DNA of 64,000 nt from Lunularia cruciata (taxonomy: Eukaryota > Streptophyta > Marchantiopsida > Lunulariales > Lunulariaceae). The translations under genes and the position numbers were made by a program. Each line of letters begins with the position of its first letter. Within the stretch, counting starts at the first letter, position 1. The notes beneath the pieces are model-generated. The model did no database searches. It saw only the letters and a program-made list of their open reading frames with translations, and was not told the origin of the DNA. The DNA lies in NCBI GenBank assembly GCA_948567375.1, contig OX419757.1, positions 24,242,001 to 24,306,000 of the forward strand. The letters are read 5' to 3'. Below, one piece after another: positions 1-10,270 of the stretch.

Positions 1-80
1 ACCAAGTCAACACACTAGAATCCAAAATAGTAGTGTTCATCTTTTCTACTTCCTCTAAAGTAAGGTCTCCTCTACCTTAG
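1..80 (-). mobile_element. LTR family Y, right-hand part (split by the CC element)
   Basis: These bases are the reverse complement of about 44,098-44,175 inside the solo Y LTR at 43,961-44,701, with only a few differences. The match stops at base 80 and resumes at 6,487, so one minus-strand LTR was split by the element at 81-6,486. The rest of this LTR lies to the left of the window. The last five bases (CTTAG, 76-80) are one copy of the target-site duplication. Confidence 0.85.
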
Positions 81-693
81 TGTGGTACCCACATTTTTGT
101 TTCTTTTCTTATTTTTGACAAAGAAGTATCCAGAAGAAGTCAAATTGCGCCTATATGGTACAAGAAGGCAAAGAAAGGTCTCCTCGGGTTGTAACCCAAG
201 GTAAAATGACTGCATGTCAGAAGGCGAGGTATTTGGAATTGCACTATCAGCATACAACCCAAAGTAAGGCGTCTTTCTCTTGGGGGTGCTCAACCCAAGG
301 CAAGGACAATGTAACAACTTTCCTTTAGGGTGAGACATTCAAGAAGGTACCGCTCACAAAAACAGCAGCCATACACGTGAGGGAAAATTGACAATGATAG
401 GAGCATGCAAGCGGTGTGATTTCTTGGTAGAAACTCAAAGTGAAGAAAGATGGAGAAGGCACGCCACTATAAAATTTGGGCTAGAGATGAAGCAATGACA
501 AGTAATTTTCCATCACCGTTAAGAAGTTGTCCTATGGGAGATTGTGGGAAGGGAAATGTAGTCAAAGATGCACTGGTGTGTTGAGAGGAAGTCAAGAGAG
601 TAGGTCCGGAAATCAATAGGAAGAATAGCTCCCAACCCAGAGTAGAAGAGAGAAAGATGGGAGGTGAGAAGAACAACTCGGAATTTGCAATGA

Positions 694-1385
694 GAAATCA
701 TCCAATTCGGAGGTTAGATGTGATAACAAGAATCAAGGTCTTGAGCAGGCTTTGGATCACATTCTGGGCATGGAACAAGAATGTAAGTTTTCTAGGTTTC
801 ATGACTTAAATCATCAAGAGTAGATGTCTCGATGGCCCTAAGAGAGAAGGGAAGAGAGGAAATCCAGCTTGATAGAGAGAGTTGGATTAAAGATTAGTAC
901 TGAAAAGAGAAGCAACTGCAGAGCATGGTCCACATTCTTGGGGAAGGGAGAAGTAGTTGAAGAAATCCAAGAAGTGAGAGATGCATTCTCTTTGAAGTGC
1001 ACAAAGAATGGCAACAAAGTGGAGAGCTATAAAGATCTTGTGAGGAGAGGTATTGTAAGTGCGCTAATGGTGATCTTGAAGCCAGAGAGAATGACCAATA
1101 TGATATAACAACAAGTGGTGTTCTTTCACAAGATGTTTGCAAGAGAGCCAATCAATTGGGCAAAGTGTTTTCACCAACGTGCAAAATAGATGGTGTGGAA
1201 TTTGCAAGACGAGATGCCTCTACATTACATTGTGTCATTTGCAGCCTATTTCTATTTGGAGCTGAACTTCCTCAATGCGGCAGTGATACACAAGATGGTG
1301 TCACACTTCCATCCCAATTTGAGAAGAGATGTTGATGCAGAGAAGCAATAGTACATCTTGTAAATCAAGAGTAGTGATAAGTACT
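694..1385 (+). pseudogene. CC protein N-terminal domain, decayed (unit A)
   Basis: Translation of short stretches in this region aligns with the N-terminal domain of unit C (25,058-25,960). The block read as IRRLDVITRIKVLSRLW matches unit C ICRLEVVVRIKVLKRLY. Further on, QQVVFFHKMFAREPINWAK matches QQVVFFHQMFAGEVVDWAK, and a following block ends in SHFHPNLRRDVDAE. Stops and indels interrupt the frame, so no intact product is possible. The domain is rich in aromatic residues and not strongly charged, unlike the coiled-coil part, so it is probably globular. I do not recognise it. Its place ahead of an acidic segment and a coiled coil suggests a structural or gag-like protein, but that is inference. 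Confidence 0.6.
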
Positions 1386-1397
1386 ATGCACATACAA

Positions 1398-1625
1398 GGT
1401 TGTGGTGCCCACATTTTTTTGTTTTTTCAAAATAAAGAAGAAGAAGTATATAGAGAAGTTGGATTGCGCCTGTATGGCCAAAGAAGGCAAAGAAAAGAGT
1501 CTTCGGGATGAAACCCAAAGTAAAGTGACTTTGGTTCATAAGGCAAAGTACTCGGAAATGCCCTGTCAGCATACAACCCAAAGTAAATTGTCTTTGTATT
1601 GGGGGGGAGCTCAACTCAAGGTGAA
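1398..1625 (+). repeat. Internal direct repeat of the CC leader
   Basis: Begins TGTGGTGCCCACATTTTTTT and matches 81 to about 310 for roughly 230 bp, including the AACCCAAAGTAAAG-type repeats and the TTGGGGG block near its end. In unit C the corresponding place, between the N-terminal and acidic coding segments, has no such sequence. Unit A therefore carries a second leader in the middle. It may mark recombination between two units or a nested terminal fragment. Confidence 0.7.
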
Positions 1626-1627
1626 GT

Positions 1628-3082
1628 ATGGTGGTAATCAAGTCGGAGGACGAAGACTCAGAAGGAGATGCCGAGCTCAAGACTGAAGACTCGGAACACA
1701 AGGAGGAGCCTGAGCTAACACTGCAGAGTGGAGATATGAGTAGCAATAGCGATGAAGGGGGAGAAATGACATCAGCACCAGCGGCTGAAGAATACAAAGA
1801 AGAAGAAGTGCAAGCAGAAATTGAAACCAAAGATAATACACAACTGGAAGACGAAGTAATGGTGCCCAAAGAGAAGAAGACCGCAGTGCAGTGAGGAGTT
1901 TGCTCGAGACGTAAGGCAAAGTGTGAAGTGGAGCCAAGTAAGGTAAAAGAAGAGGTAAGTGAAAGCTCGGGAAGTGAGGCGTCGATTCCGATACAAAGAC
2001 TACAAAGAACAAGGTGAGTAGCGGATGAACACAAAGTACGAAGAGAAGTGGCCACGCAAGAAGAAGTGATACCAAGCAATGGAGTGGAGTACTTGCGGGA
2101 TGTGGTATGTCCTCTACTGGTAAAGATGGAGTACAAGAAGAAGGAGATGCAGTCGACTTGTCCAAAGGTAAAGACTATATTGTAGGTATTGACCAGATTA
2201 GAAGAAGAAAACTCGGAGTTGAAGAAGAGTATAACCCGAGGTGAGGAGGAAAGGGAAGTGCTGCAAGCGGAGGCAGTGGTGAGAAGTCAGGTAATTGAAG
2301 ACCTGAAGAGAGAAGTCAGTTATCAAGAGGATCTTGTGAAGAAGAGTGGCATAGCAAGGGAGAGACAAGTAGCGGAGTATGAGATCTTGAAGCAGCAGTT
2401 TGCTGATTCCAGAGTAGAAGTAATCCATGCTATGGCGAGAGTAGTTGCAAAGGATCAAGAGCTCGATAGGGTGATTGAGAGTGTCGAGGAGAAGAAGCAA
2501 CTCTGGCAACAAGAGTTGGCGGCACGATATAGAGAAGGAGACTGATTACAAGAGTTACTTCGTAATCAAGAGGAGAAGGTTGTCCAGAAGGAGAAGGAGA
2601 AGGAGTCGGTGAAAGCCGAGTTCGAGGCGGAGTTGGCAATGTACCGAGAGGATTGGCTCGCAGATTGTGAATGTGAGAGAAAGACAAGATTGGAGCCATT
2701 GAAGGAGATACTCCTCCAAATGAATGCAATGTTAAGTACAGAAGCCAGCATTCGAATTGAAGAGACAAGGCTGCACGAGTTGAAGTTGTTGGTGCATGAG
2801 ACAAGGCAAAGACAAGCGAAGGATACAGATATGAATGCCTTGTTGATGAGTCTCAGAACTTGTGTAGACAGGAAGATCTTAGAGGTAGAAGATAATATTG
2901 CGATTAGATTAGACTTAGTGAAAATAGAAATAGAAAAGCTTCGGAAAGATGTTAGAGCAAAACCCGAAGTAGATAAAATAGGAGTACAAATGTCTTCGGA
3001 ATTACCGGTGGAGACATTAGAGAAGAGTAGGTCGGGAGATAAGGAGTTAGATAGATTACCCACTAGTAGAATTTCAGATTAG
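1628..3082 (+). pseudogene. Acidic/coiled-coil protein of the CC family (unit A)
   Basis: One reading frame runs about 485 codons with only four in-frame stops (TGA at 1,892; TGA near 2,018; TAG near 2,183; TGA at 2,546) and no frameshift. The first part (to about 1,890) is rich in Glu, Asp and Ser. A short Lys/Arg/Cys-containing linker follows (about 1,895-2,180). From 2,189 onward the protein is almost continuous heptad-like helix, with blocks such as RLEEENSELKKS and RLHELKLLVHETRQRQAKD. The same order and blocks occur in units B and C. A shared frame in three diverged copies shows that this is a genuine protein family. Its function is unknown; the coiled coil suggests self-assembly. Stops arising by single base changes suggest decay after insertion. 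No start codon can be fixed because this copy lacks the N-terminal domain in frame. Confidence 0.65.
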
Positions 3083-3209
3083 GAAAGAGAATTACTGGAT
3101 TTGGTAGAAGGAGAAGAAGATATAAGACCCGAGGAAAGAGTAATAGGAAGTAAAATTACTTTGGGTTCAGGTTTGAAAGCCGATGACAAAGTAGACATCG
3201 GATTGGAGT

Positions 3210-4005
3210 AGTAACAGATTTGAGATTTGAAGAGGTAGATATGAAGGGATGCATTGTCATTTCAGATCTGCAGGTTAGAAGACTTGTTGTAGAACGGTAT
3301 ATTTGTTAGAACTGTTGATTTGTTCACTATTTAAGAGTGGCATTCGCAGTCTTATGTTGTTCAGTGCTCAAAATTTCTGAGAATAGATAAAGCAAAGTGT
3401 TGTGAAGTAGTGCTCGTCGCTTGAGCTTGATTCCGAGTATCATCTTTGCAATTGTGTTTGTGAGTGTGTGAAGAAATTCAAAGTGCAAGTCAGAGTGTTT
3501 GTTGGATATTGGATTCCACAGCCTTGATCTTCATTTTGTGAGTTTGATCCTGAGTGAAGTGCAATCAAAGCAATGCCTTGACAGATCGGAGAGGAATTGT
3601 AGTGTTGGTAGTATTCTGCATTTGTGAGTGCAGTGCAAAGTTAATGTGAAGCAATTTAGATCAAGGAAGTTGTACTTTCAGTAGAAGGGCGGACCACAAT
3701 TCTGAGGTGAATTCATGTTGCAGTGAAGTGCCGTTTTCGGGAGAGCCTGAATCATCACAATCAAGATTGTTTGGAAAGATTTGATGGATTTGTGATTATG
3801 GAGTGTTAATTTGTGACAAGACTGCAAATCAATGCTTGTTACTCTCTTCTGGGTGTGGTTTCTACCTTAGAGATTAAAGATGCAACCAAGAAGAACTACA
3901 TGTTACTATTTGACTTTGTATTTGGAGATTTTTGACTCGTATCTCTGCGAGAATGAACTTTACTTACTCGATTACAGCAAAAGTGATATTTGTCATGTTG
4001 TCACA
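3210..4005 (+). promoter_or_regulatory. Conserved 3' tail of the CC unit with TATA-like box (unit A)
   Basis: About 800 non-coding bases are conserved between units A, B and C. They hold a TATA-like box (CTATTTAAGAG, 3,327-3,337), several short AGTGCAAGT-type repeats, a TTGGATTCCACA block, and the terminal AAAAGTGATATTTGTCATGTTGTCACA region (given here in parts only as a landmark). The complement of the bases just before this end (near 3,957-3,975) reads like a plant 5' splice site, which is noted without a claim. I infer an LTR-type promoter and U5. Confidence 0.5.
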
Positions 4006-6486
4006 AGGGTAGAGCATGTGGGTGAAGGTAAACACTCCAAAGTCAAAGGAGAGGAGTTGACAAGGAGAGGAAGAAGAAGTAGCGGCAGCAAGACCTTGGA
4101 AAGCTAGAAAGGTGAACCCAAGGAGAGATTTGGTGGTAATTGTATCATTGGGCAAAGAGTCAAAAGGAGAGGCCAAGTGCAAGGAAGAAGATTTGGAGAA
4201 GGAAGAAGAACCTGAGTTCACACTACATAGTGCGGACACAAGAAGCGATAGCAATGATGGAGTAGAGATGTAGTTGGTACCCAAAGTGGAGGAAGTAAAG
4301 ATGGAGACGGAAGAAGGAGGTGACCCAAGAACCAAAGACAAGGTTCCAGAGCAAGAGGACAAGAGGGTGACTATTCAAAGAGGAGTCTGCTCTTAAAGGA
4401 AGGCAAAGTATGAAGCAAGACCAAGGAAGTTAAGAGAAGTGGAGAGTGGAAGTTTGAGGAGCAAAGAATCCATTCCCATAAGGCAATTGCGGCTAAGGAA
4501 ACAAGTATCAAGAGAAGAAGAGGAGAAGAGGGAGCCAAGTACACAAGTTGAGGTAACCCCGAGTGAAGGAGTGGAGTATTTGCAAGAGATTCTGTGCCTG
4601 TTGTTAGTAAAGTTGGAGCACAAAAGAAGGACATGTAGTCAAAGTGTTCGGAGGTGAAGATTGTATTGGAGGTGTTAGCAAGATTAGAAGAAGAGAAATT
4701 GGAATTGAATAAGAGTGTAATTCAAGGTGAGGAAGAGAGGGAAGTACTATGAAGTAGATGCAGTAGTACAAAATCAAGTAATCAAGAACTTGAAGAAGGA
4801 AGTGGAGAGTAGAGAAAGAATAATAGAGCAGAATGACATAGCAAGAGAAGGACAAGTAGCGGAGAATGAGATATTGAAATAGCAATTTGCTAATTTGCAA
4901 CTTGAGATTATTCTTGCTATGGTGAGGGTAGCAGAGAAGGAGCAAGAGCTCGATAGGATGATGGAGAGTGTGGAGGAGAAGAAGCAACTCTGGCAAAGGG
5001 AGTTGACGGTGAGATATAGAGAAGAAGAAAGACTGAGAGAGTTACTTCGTAATCTAGAGGGGAAGATTGTGCAAAAGGAGAAGGAGAAGGAAATAGTGAA
5101 AGCTGAGTTTGAGGTAGAACTAGCAATGTACAAAGAAGACCGGCTTGCAGATCGAGAACTTGAGAGAAGAATGAGACTAGAGCTATGGAAGGAGATTGTG
5201 ATGAAGATGAACGTGATGCTGAGTATAGAAGCCAGCGTGCAAATTGAAGAGAAAAGACTGCATGAGTTGAAGTTGTTGGTGCAGGAGACAAGGAAGAGAA
5301 ATGCAAAGGATAAAGATTTGAATGCCTTGCTTATTAGTCTCTGAACTTTTGTAGATAGGAAGATATCAGAAGTAGAAAATAATATCACGATTAGATTAGA
5401 TTTAGTGAAGCTAGAGATAGATAAACTTTGGAAGGATGTGAGAGCGCAACCCAAAGTAGATGGCGTAGGAGTGTAGATATCTTTAGAATTACCATCAGAG
5501 GCATTAGAGAAGAGTGGGTTGAGAGATAAGGAGTTAGATAGATTACCCACTAGTGTAATTGTAGATCAGAGTAAAGAAGTGTTAGAATTGGTAGAGAAAT
5601 TAGGAGTTGTGAAACCCAAGGATAGTGTTGTGTGCAAAGTTACTTCAGGATTGGAAGCCGAGGAAGAAGTAGACATCGGATTGGAGTAGTAATAGTTTTG
5701 ACATTTGAAGAGGCAGATATGAAGAGGTGCATTGTCATTTTGGATCTATAGGTAGGAATAGTTGTTAGGAAACGGTATAATTGTTAGTAACTATCAATTG
5801 CTTCACTACTTAAGAGTGGCATTTGTAGTCATATGTTGTTCAATGCTAATAATTTTTGAGAATAGATAAAGCAAAGTGATGTGAAGTAGTGCTCGTCATT
5901 TGAGCTTCATTTTAAGTATCAACATTGTGTCTATGTTTGTGAGTGTTTGTAGAATTTCAAAGTGCAAGTCAATATGTTTGTTGGATGTTGGATTCCACAA
6001 CCTTGATCTTCATTCTGTGTGTTTGATCCTAAGTGAAGTGCAGTTAGAGCAATGCCTTGACAGATGTGAGAGGAATTATAGTTTTGGTAGTATTCTACAT
6101 TTGTGAGTGCACCACGAAGTGGATGTGAAGCAATTTAGATTGAGGAATTTGTGCCTTCAGTGGAAGGGTGGGACACAATTTTGAAGCAAGGTCGTTTTAC
6201 AATGAAGTGCCATTTTTGGGAGGGCCTCAATCATCACAATCAAGATTTTTTGGAAAGATTTGATGGAGTTGTTATTAAGTGTGACATATTGTTATGACAA
6301 GACTGCAAATGAGTACTTGTGACTCTCTTCAACGTGTGGTTTCTACCTGAGAGACTAAAGACAGGACCAAGAAGAATTACATTGTGACATTTGACTTTGT
6401 ATTTAGATATTTCTGACCAATATCTCTAAGCAAACCAAATTTACTTACCTGATTACCCCAAAAGTGATATTTGCCAAGTTATCACA
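4006..6486 (+). repeat. CC unit B (5'-truncated copy)
   Basis: Homology to unit C starts near 4,060-4,115 within the acidic segment, so the leader and N-terminal domain are missing. It continues through the coiled coil (about 4,660-5,560) and the 800-bp tail (about 5,690-6,486), ending TTATCACA at the outer target-site duplication. A TATA-like CTACTTAAG lies at about 5,806-5,814. Bases 4,006 to about 4,060 match neither unit A nor C clearly and could be a remnant of the element's interior. Confidence 0.65.
4133..5560 (+). pseudogene. Acidic/coiled-coil protein of the CC family (unit B)
   Basis: The frame starting near VVIVSLGKESKGEAK follows the acidic segment of units A and C. A 1-base loss near 4,630 and a 1-base gain near 4,750 shift it out and back. 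From about 4,895 it is again in the original frame with a long coiled coil (RLRELLRNLEGKIVQKEKEK and RLHELKLLVQETRKRNAKD). Several in-frame stops are present (for example near 4,270, 4,394 and 5,341). It cannot make a full product. Its close likeness to unit A, in the same direction, supports both being copies of one repeat of a single element. Confidence 0.6.
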
Positions 6487-6610
6487 CTTAGTTATGACTA
6501 GCTTTAGCTTATCATGACTAATGTAGAACCATCCTTTATTTATATAAATAATATCTCTCAAGTACTTTTTATACCAAACAATACCACACACATGCACAAA
6601 TGGGTTTACA
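6487..6610 (-). mobile_element. LTR family Y, left-hand part (5' end)
   Basis: Reverse complement of about 43,961-44,097, including the LTR start (TGTAAACCCATTTGTG here, TGTAACACCCATTTGTG in the other copy). Together with 1-80 it forms one minus-strand LTR split by the CC element. It begins with the second CTTAG duplication (6,487-6,491). Whether it is a solo LTR or belongs to a larger element cannot be told, because its other end is outside the window. Confidence 0.85.
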
Positions 6611-6797
6611 ACACACAACTAATCTAAGGGTAAAGCTCTCTACCATGTATTTGATCCAAGGGTGGAGTTTCCTTTGAGAGAATCTTCCTTGCTATACAAT
6701 AAAGTGAAGGTGCTCCTTTGGGGCATTGAAGAATTGAGTTTGAAGATTGTGTTTTCTTCTCTTGTATTTCTCTTAAGGTCTCCTATCCGCAAAAGAT
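6611..6797. other. Unassigned sequence between LTR Y and gypsy element 1
   Basis: 187 bases with no match to other parts of the window that I can see and no convincing ORF. The start of the element-1 3' LTR (about 150 bases) is missing at its right edge, so a deletion or another insertion may have occurred here. Confidence 0.4.
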
Positions 6798-7177
6798 TAC
6801 AACTCTTGTAAGGCTTCTTAAGAAGTTTCCTAAAATGCACTTTCTTAGAGTGCAAGCCAAGTTAATTAGATAGCTTCTCAAGAAGCTTCTTTCTAGAACC
6901 CACCTACTTGGCATGCAAGCTAAGCTAGTTAGGAAGCTTCCCAAGAAGCTTCCTTTTAGAAGCCACCTACTTGGGCCTACAAGTTAAGCTAGCCAAGAAG
7001 CTTCCCAAGAAACTTCCTCTTAGAAATCACCATTTGGCAAGCACATTACCCAATACTTGGAAGATACCAAGTAGCTTTCTAGATATTTCTAGAATATTTT
7101 TATAATTCTTGGTTAATTTGGCCTATCTACTATTTTTTTAGTCTTGACTAACTCGTTAATAACTCCATAATATCATA
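6798..7177 (-). repeat. 3' LTR of gypsy element 1 (truncated)
   Basis: Matches 11,735-12,072 of the 5' LTR, including the repeated GAAGCTTC boxes and the AATACTTGGAAG block. The plus-strand left end (LTR 3' end) is missing. Confidence 0.8.
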
Positions 7178-7199
7178 ATATATTCTCCTATTGCTAGTT

Positions 7200-8530
7200 A
7201 GAGATGTCCTTGTCACCATGGAAGCTTCAAAATCTTGAATGGCCATATGTGCATTCTAGAGATGAGAAAGAGGCTCCTAAGTGGCATCATGAAGGGGATA
7301 CCCTTTCCAAAGGACTTTGTACTTTATATTTTGTTGGCGGTCATGTTGAATGTGGTGATGTACAAGGATACGATCAAGTTCATACACCTCATGATCATTG
7401 AGAGGGATGGAATGAGGGGGGAGTTGGACACGAGAGGAAAAGGAAGATGTATTATAAACAAAGGGTTCTAACTTGGAACTTGGAAACTTGGAAACATGAA
7501 AGACATGGTGGATTTTCATATGATAAGCCAATGCAAGGTGATAAGCAACAAGAGAAATGATTTGGGTGATATCAATTAGGCTATCTCATAAGGAGAAAGT
7601 TTATAAACTTGGGTATCAAGTGGGAAGGGTAGGTAACTAGAAGAAAGCATGACCTTATCACCAAGTTGAAAGGTAAGATCATGACTATATTGATTTGTGT
7701 ATTGTTTACGATGACTTTCAGCAACAAGGAGATGAGATTTGGCTTGTTGTAGAGATTGGGATATTGTAGTCAAGAAGGTGGAAGTATGAGGGACATGAGA
7801 TGAAGGAAGAGCAAGGAGGGAATGTGGAACAAGTGGGTCTTGGCCAAAATTAAGGAAGAATTGAGAGAATCCAATGCTTGCATGTTTGGAATTATTGTTG
7901 GCAAACTCAATAGCTACAAGACATTCATCCTTATTGGTACGGCGAACATTGACAAAGGCACAAAGTATATCCTCCAAGGTGAAATTTTCATGTTCATGTC
8001 ATCCATCAGTTTGAGAATGATAGGCCATGGATAAGGCAAGCTTGGTGTCAAGTATTTGGAAGAGTGCTTGCCAAAATTTTCTGATGAATCAAGAATCACA
8101 ATCAAAGATGAGTACACAAGGCAATCCATGATGATTGAAGACATTGTCAAAGTAGATTTGGGCCTATGTAGGAGCATCAACTACATCAAAGGTTGGTAAT
8201 AAATAAATTTTCTTACTTAGCTCATCCATAAACACCAAAATTATTGTGTGACCTTGCTTTGTCTTGGGCAAGGAAGTGGTGAGATCTAAGCTCATGTGTT
8301 CCTATTGAGCAGATGGGATGAGAAGTGGTTGAAGGATTCCACTTGGTTTCAATTTATTGCCCTTGTTGCATTGGTAGCTCTCACAAGATCAGACAAACTC
8401 TTGAACATCTTGTGCCATGTTGAGCCACTATCATTGGTGTTGTAGAGTACCCAACATCTTGTTCACACCCATGTCACCAATGAGTGGTAAGTCATGAGTT
8501 TCTTGAAGGCGTGCAAGCCATAGATATCCC
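7200..8530 (-). pseudogene. Integrase and chromodomain of gypsy element 1
   Basis: On the minus strand, 7,531-7,277 reads HVFHVSKFPSSKLEP and then YKVLWKGYPLHDAT. This is the integrase C-terminal tail followed by the core of a chromodomain, a domain that directs chromovirus integration to modified histones. The stretch 7,977-7,576 carries the integrase C-terminal part (EFANNNSKHASIGFSQFFLNFGQDP, LGDKVMLSS). Further left to about 8,530 the core domain and zinc-binding region can be followed only in pieces. The gene is dead: at least three frames are needed to read it. The equivalent parts of elements 2, 3 and 4 give the same blocks. Confidence 0.75.
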
Positions 8531-8619
8531 TTGGTTAGAACATAGATCTGGTTCTCACATAATGCCATCCTTGAAGGAGAAGGTGTTGTATTCCTTGTCA
8601 TGTGTTGCAAGATGACCTT

Positions 8620-10270
8620 GTAAGGTGTCTTATCATAAAGTTATCCTAAATTCAATTTGGACTTTTGACTTGATTGACATTGTTGTAATTGCTATTGTGG
8701 TGAGAGAAGGAGACTTCAAATCAGGTCATTATGATAGGGCACTGGGGATGATATGGAACTCACCAAGTTTGTTCTCAAGTTTGAGGTCAAACAGCTGTAG
8801 TTGTTCTTGCCATTGATGATGTTGACTCTTAATGTGCTCCAAATGTAATGTCTATAACAATAATTTGTGATTGGTTTGAATGATCACTTGTTTCCTCAAG
8901 AGATAATGCAACCATACCTTGATGACATAAACCATTTCTAGTTGTTCTTGATCTTGAGTATACTAATTCTTTTATGTGGTGTTTAGTCAGCAAGACACAA
9001 AGGCAATGAGATGTAACCCATCTGGAAATTATTATTGGAATAGAGCTCCAATAGCAAAGTTAGAAGCATCAAAATCAACCACACAAGGTAGTTGAGGATC
9101 ATATGGTTGAAGAATGGATCTTGAAGGCACCATATCTTTTTGCTTTTGGAATAATTCTTCATGTTTGGTGGTCCACTAAAGCTTGAGGTCTTCTCCAAGA
9201 TTTTGGTTAAGGATGCAATCACATCAGTAAAAACTTATCAATCCATTAAATGCCTGCACTTCTATGGTATCCTTTGGAGTAGGCCAATCAATAATGACCT
9301 TGATTTTCTCCTCTTCCATCTTGATCTCCTTTGATGAGAACTTATGACCCAAGAAGGTAACTTCCTTCTACCAAAAGGTACACTTTGACTTCTTGCAATA
9401 AAATTGCCATTGACTTAGTCATCTTGGACTTCTCACAAATGATTTTCATGTTCTACCTCCATCTTACAATAGATTAGAATATCATTCAAGAACACCATCA
9501 TGTACCAATCCAATAGCCCATCCAACAGCCAATGCATCTAATCCATGAAGACTATTGGAGCATTGATGAGTCCCAAAACGTAGAACTCTTTATTCAAAAT
9601 GCCCATACCTTGTGTGAAAAGCACTCTTTTTCACATCCTCTTTATCAATGAGGATTTGCTAGTAGGCACTTTGGAGATCCAACTTGTAGAAGTATTGTGC
9701 TCCTCTCAATTGATTGAGCAAGTTATCCATTCAAGGCAAGGGTTATGAATCCTTCACTATTTATTTATTAAGGCTAAAGTTATAAATATAGAAGTGAAGT
9801 CCTCCATCCTTCTTTGGAACAAATAGTACTGGTGCTCACCAAAGAAATGTACTATATTGTATAAAATACTTCTCCAACAACTTTATCAGTGTTGTTCGAA
9901 GCTCATCCAACTTTTTGGTGAGAGCCAATAGATTGGTCTACTCAATAGAGTACTTCTAGCAATAACTCACCCTTGAAGGGCATACCACAATTAGAGGGTA
10001 ATCTCTTTGGTAGATTATCTAGAAACACATTTGCAAATTCTTGAGCTATTTGATCAACCATTGCTTGATGAGGCTTTTGGCCCTCATCAAATTCTCCATG
10101 GACAATCAGCTTGTCTTACATTGCAAAATTAAGTTTATCTTCCTTCAAAGCTTGCTCCATGGATCATTTACTGATGAACTTCCCATGTTGGCATTGACTA
10201 TTCTTAGGTGTCTTACTCAAAGGTGCCAAAAAACCTAACTAGAAACTCATTCCTTGGTGTCATACTTGAC
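8620..10270 (-). pseudogene. Reverse transcriptase/RNase H of gypsy element 1
   Basis: Only fragments can be read. Near 8,983-9,222 on the minus strand is the RNase H start (DASNFAIGA-like, from a stretch equivalent to the RNase H of element 3 at about 30,570-30,680). From about 9,250 to 9,950 the RT motifs are recognised by DNA likeness to element 3 (29,600-30,400). The region was identified by that match and by its position between integrase and protease; ORFs are short and out of frame with each other. It would have copied the element RNA into DNA. Confidence 0.65.

Larger units (their letters stand above)
81..4005 (+). repeat. CC unit A (putative giant LTR, left copy)
   Basis: Parts in order: a leader (81 to about 310); a region homologous to the N-terminal coding domain of unit C (about 690-1,385); a second copy of the leader (1,398 to about 1,625); an acidic plus coiled-coil reading frame (1,628-3,082); and an 800-bp conserved non-coding tail (about 3,210-4,005) with a TATA-like TATTTAAG at 3,328-3,335. 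The ends are TGTGGTACCC and TTGTCACA. The same tail recurs at 5,690-6,486 and 27,540-28,337. The tail has the layout expected of an LTR promoter, R and U5 region, which is inferred. Confidence 0.7.
81..6486 (+). mobile_element. CC-family composite element (units A and B) with 5-bp target-site duplication
   Basis: A 6,406-bp insertion that begins TGTGGTACCC and ends TTATCACA, so it has TG...CA ends. It is flanked by CTTAG at 76-80 and CTTAG at 6,487-6,491. The host LTR is continuous across the insertion when compared with its intact copy at 43,961-44,701. Inside are unit A (81-4,005, complete) and unit B (4,006-6,486, lacking its 5' third) in the same direction. Both end with the same sequence around a conserved AAAAGTGATATTTG motif. 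TG...CA ends with a 5-bp duplication are typical of LTR-retrotransposon integration. A complete left unit plus a 5'-truncated right unit is what remains when the interior and part of the 3' LTR of an LTR-interior-LTR element are deleted. That makes the unit itself the LTR, which is an inference. No reverse transcriptase or integrase is seen here. Confidence 0.8.

Noticed and set aside
1384-2136. Long minus-strand ORF of 250 codons rich in Ser, Leu and Thr
   Set aside because: It is the complement of the Glu/Lys-rich coiled-coil frame. Purine-rich coding DNA leaves the opposite strand free of stops; units B and C give similar shadows in different lengths.
4774-5550. Minus-strand ORF of 258 codons
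   Set aside because: Same reason: antisense of the unit B coiled coil, with Ser/Phe/Leu composition and no conserved motif.
81-6486. Reading the CC family as an ordinary DNA transposon with TGTG inverted ends
   Set aside because: Only about four bases are inverted at the ends, no transposase is seen, and the A-B layout inside one target-site duplication fits LTR structure better. It is kept as an alternative only.
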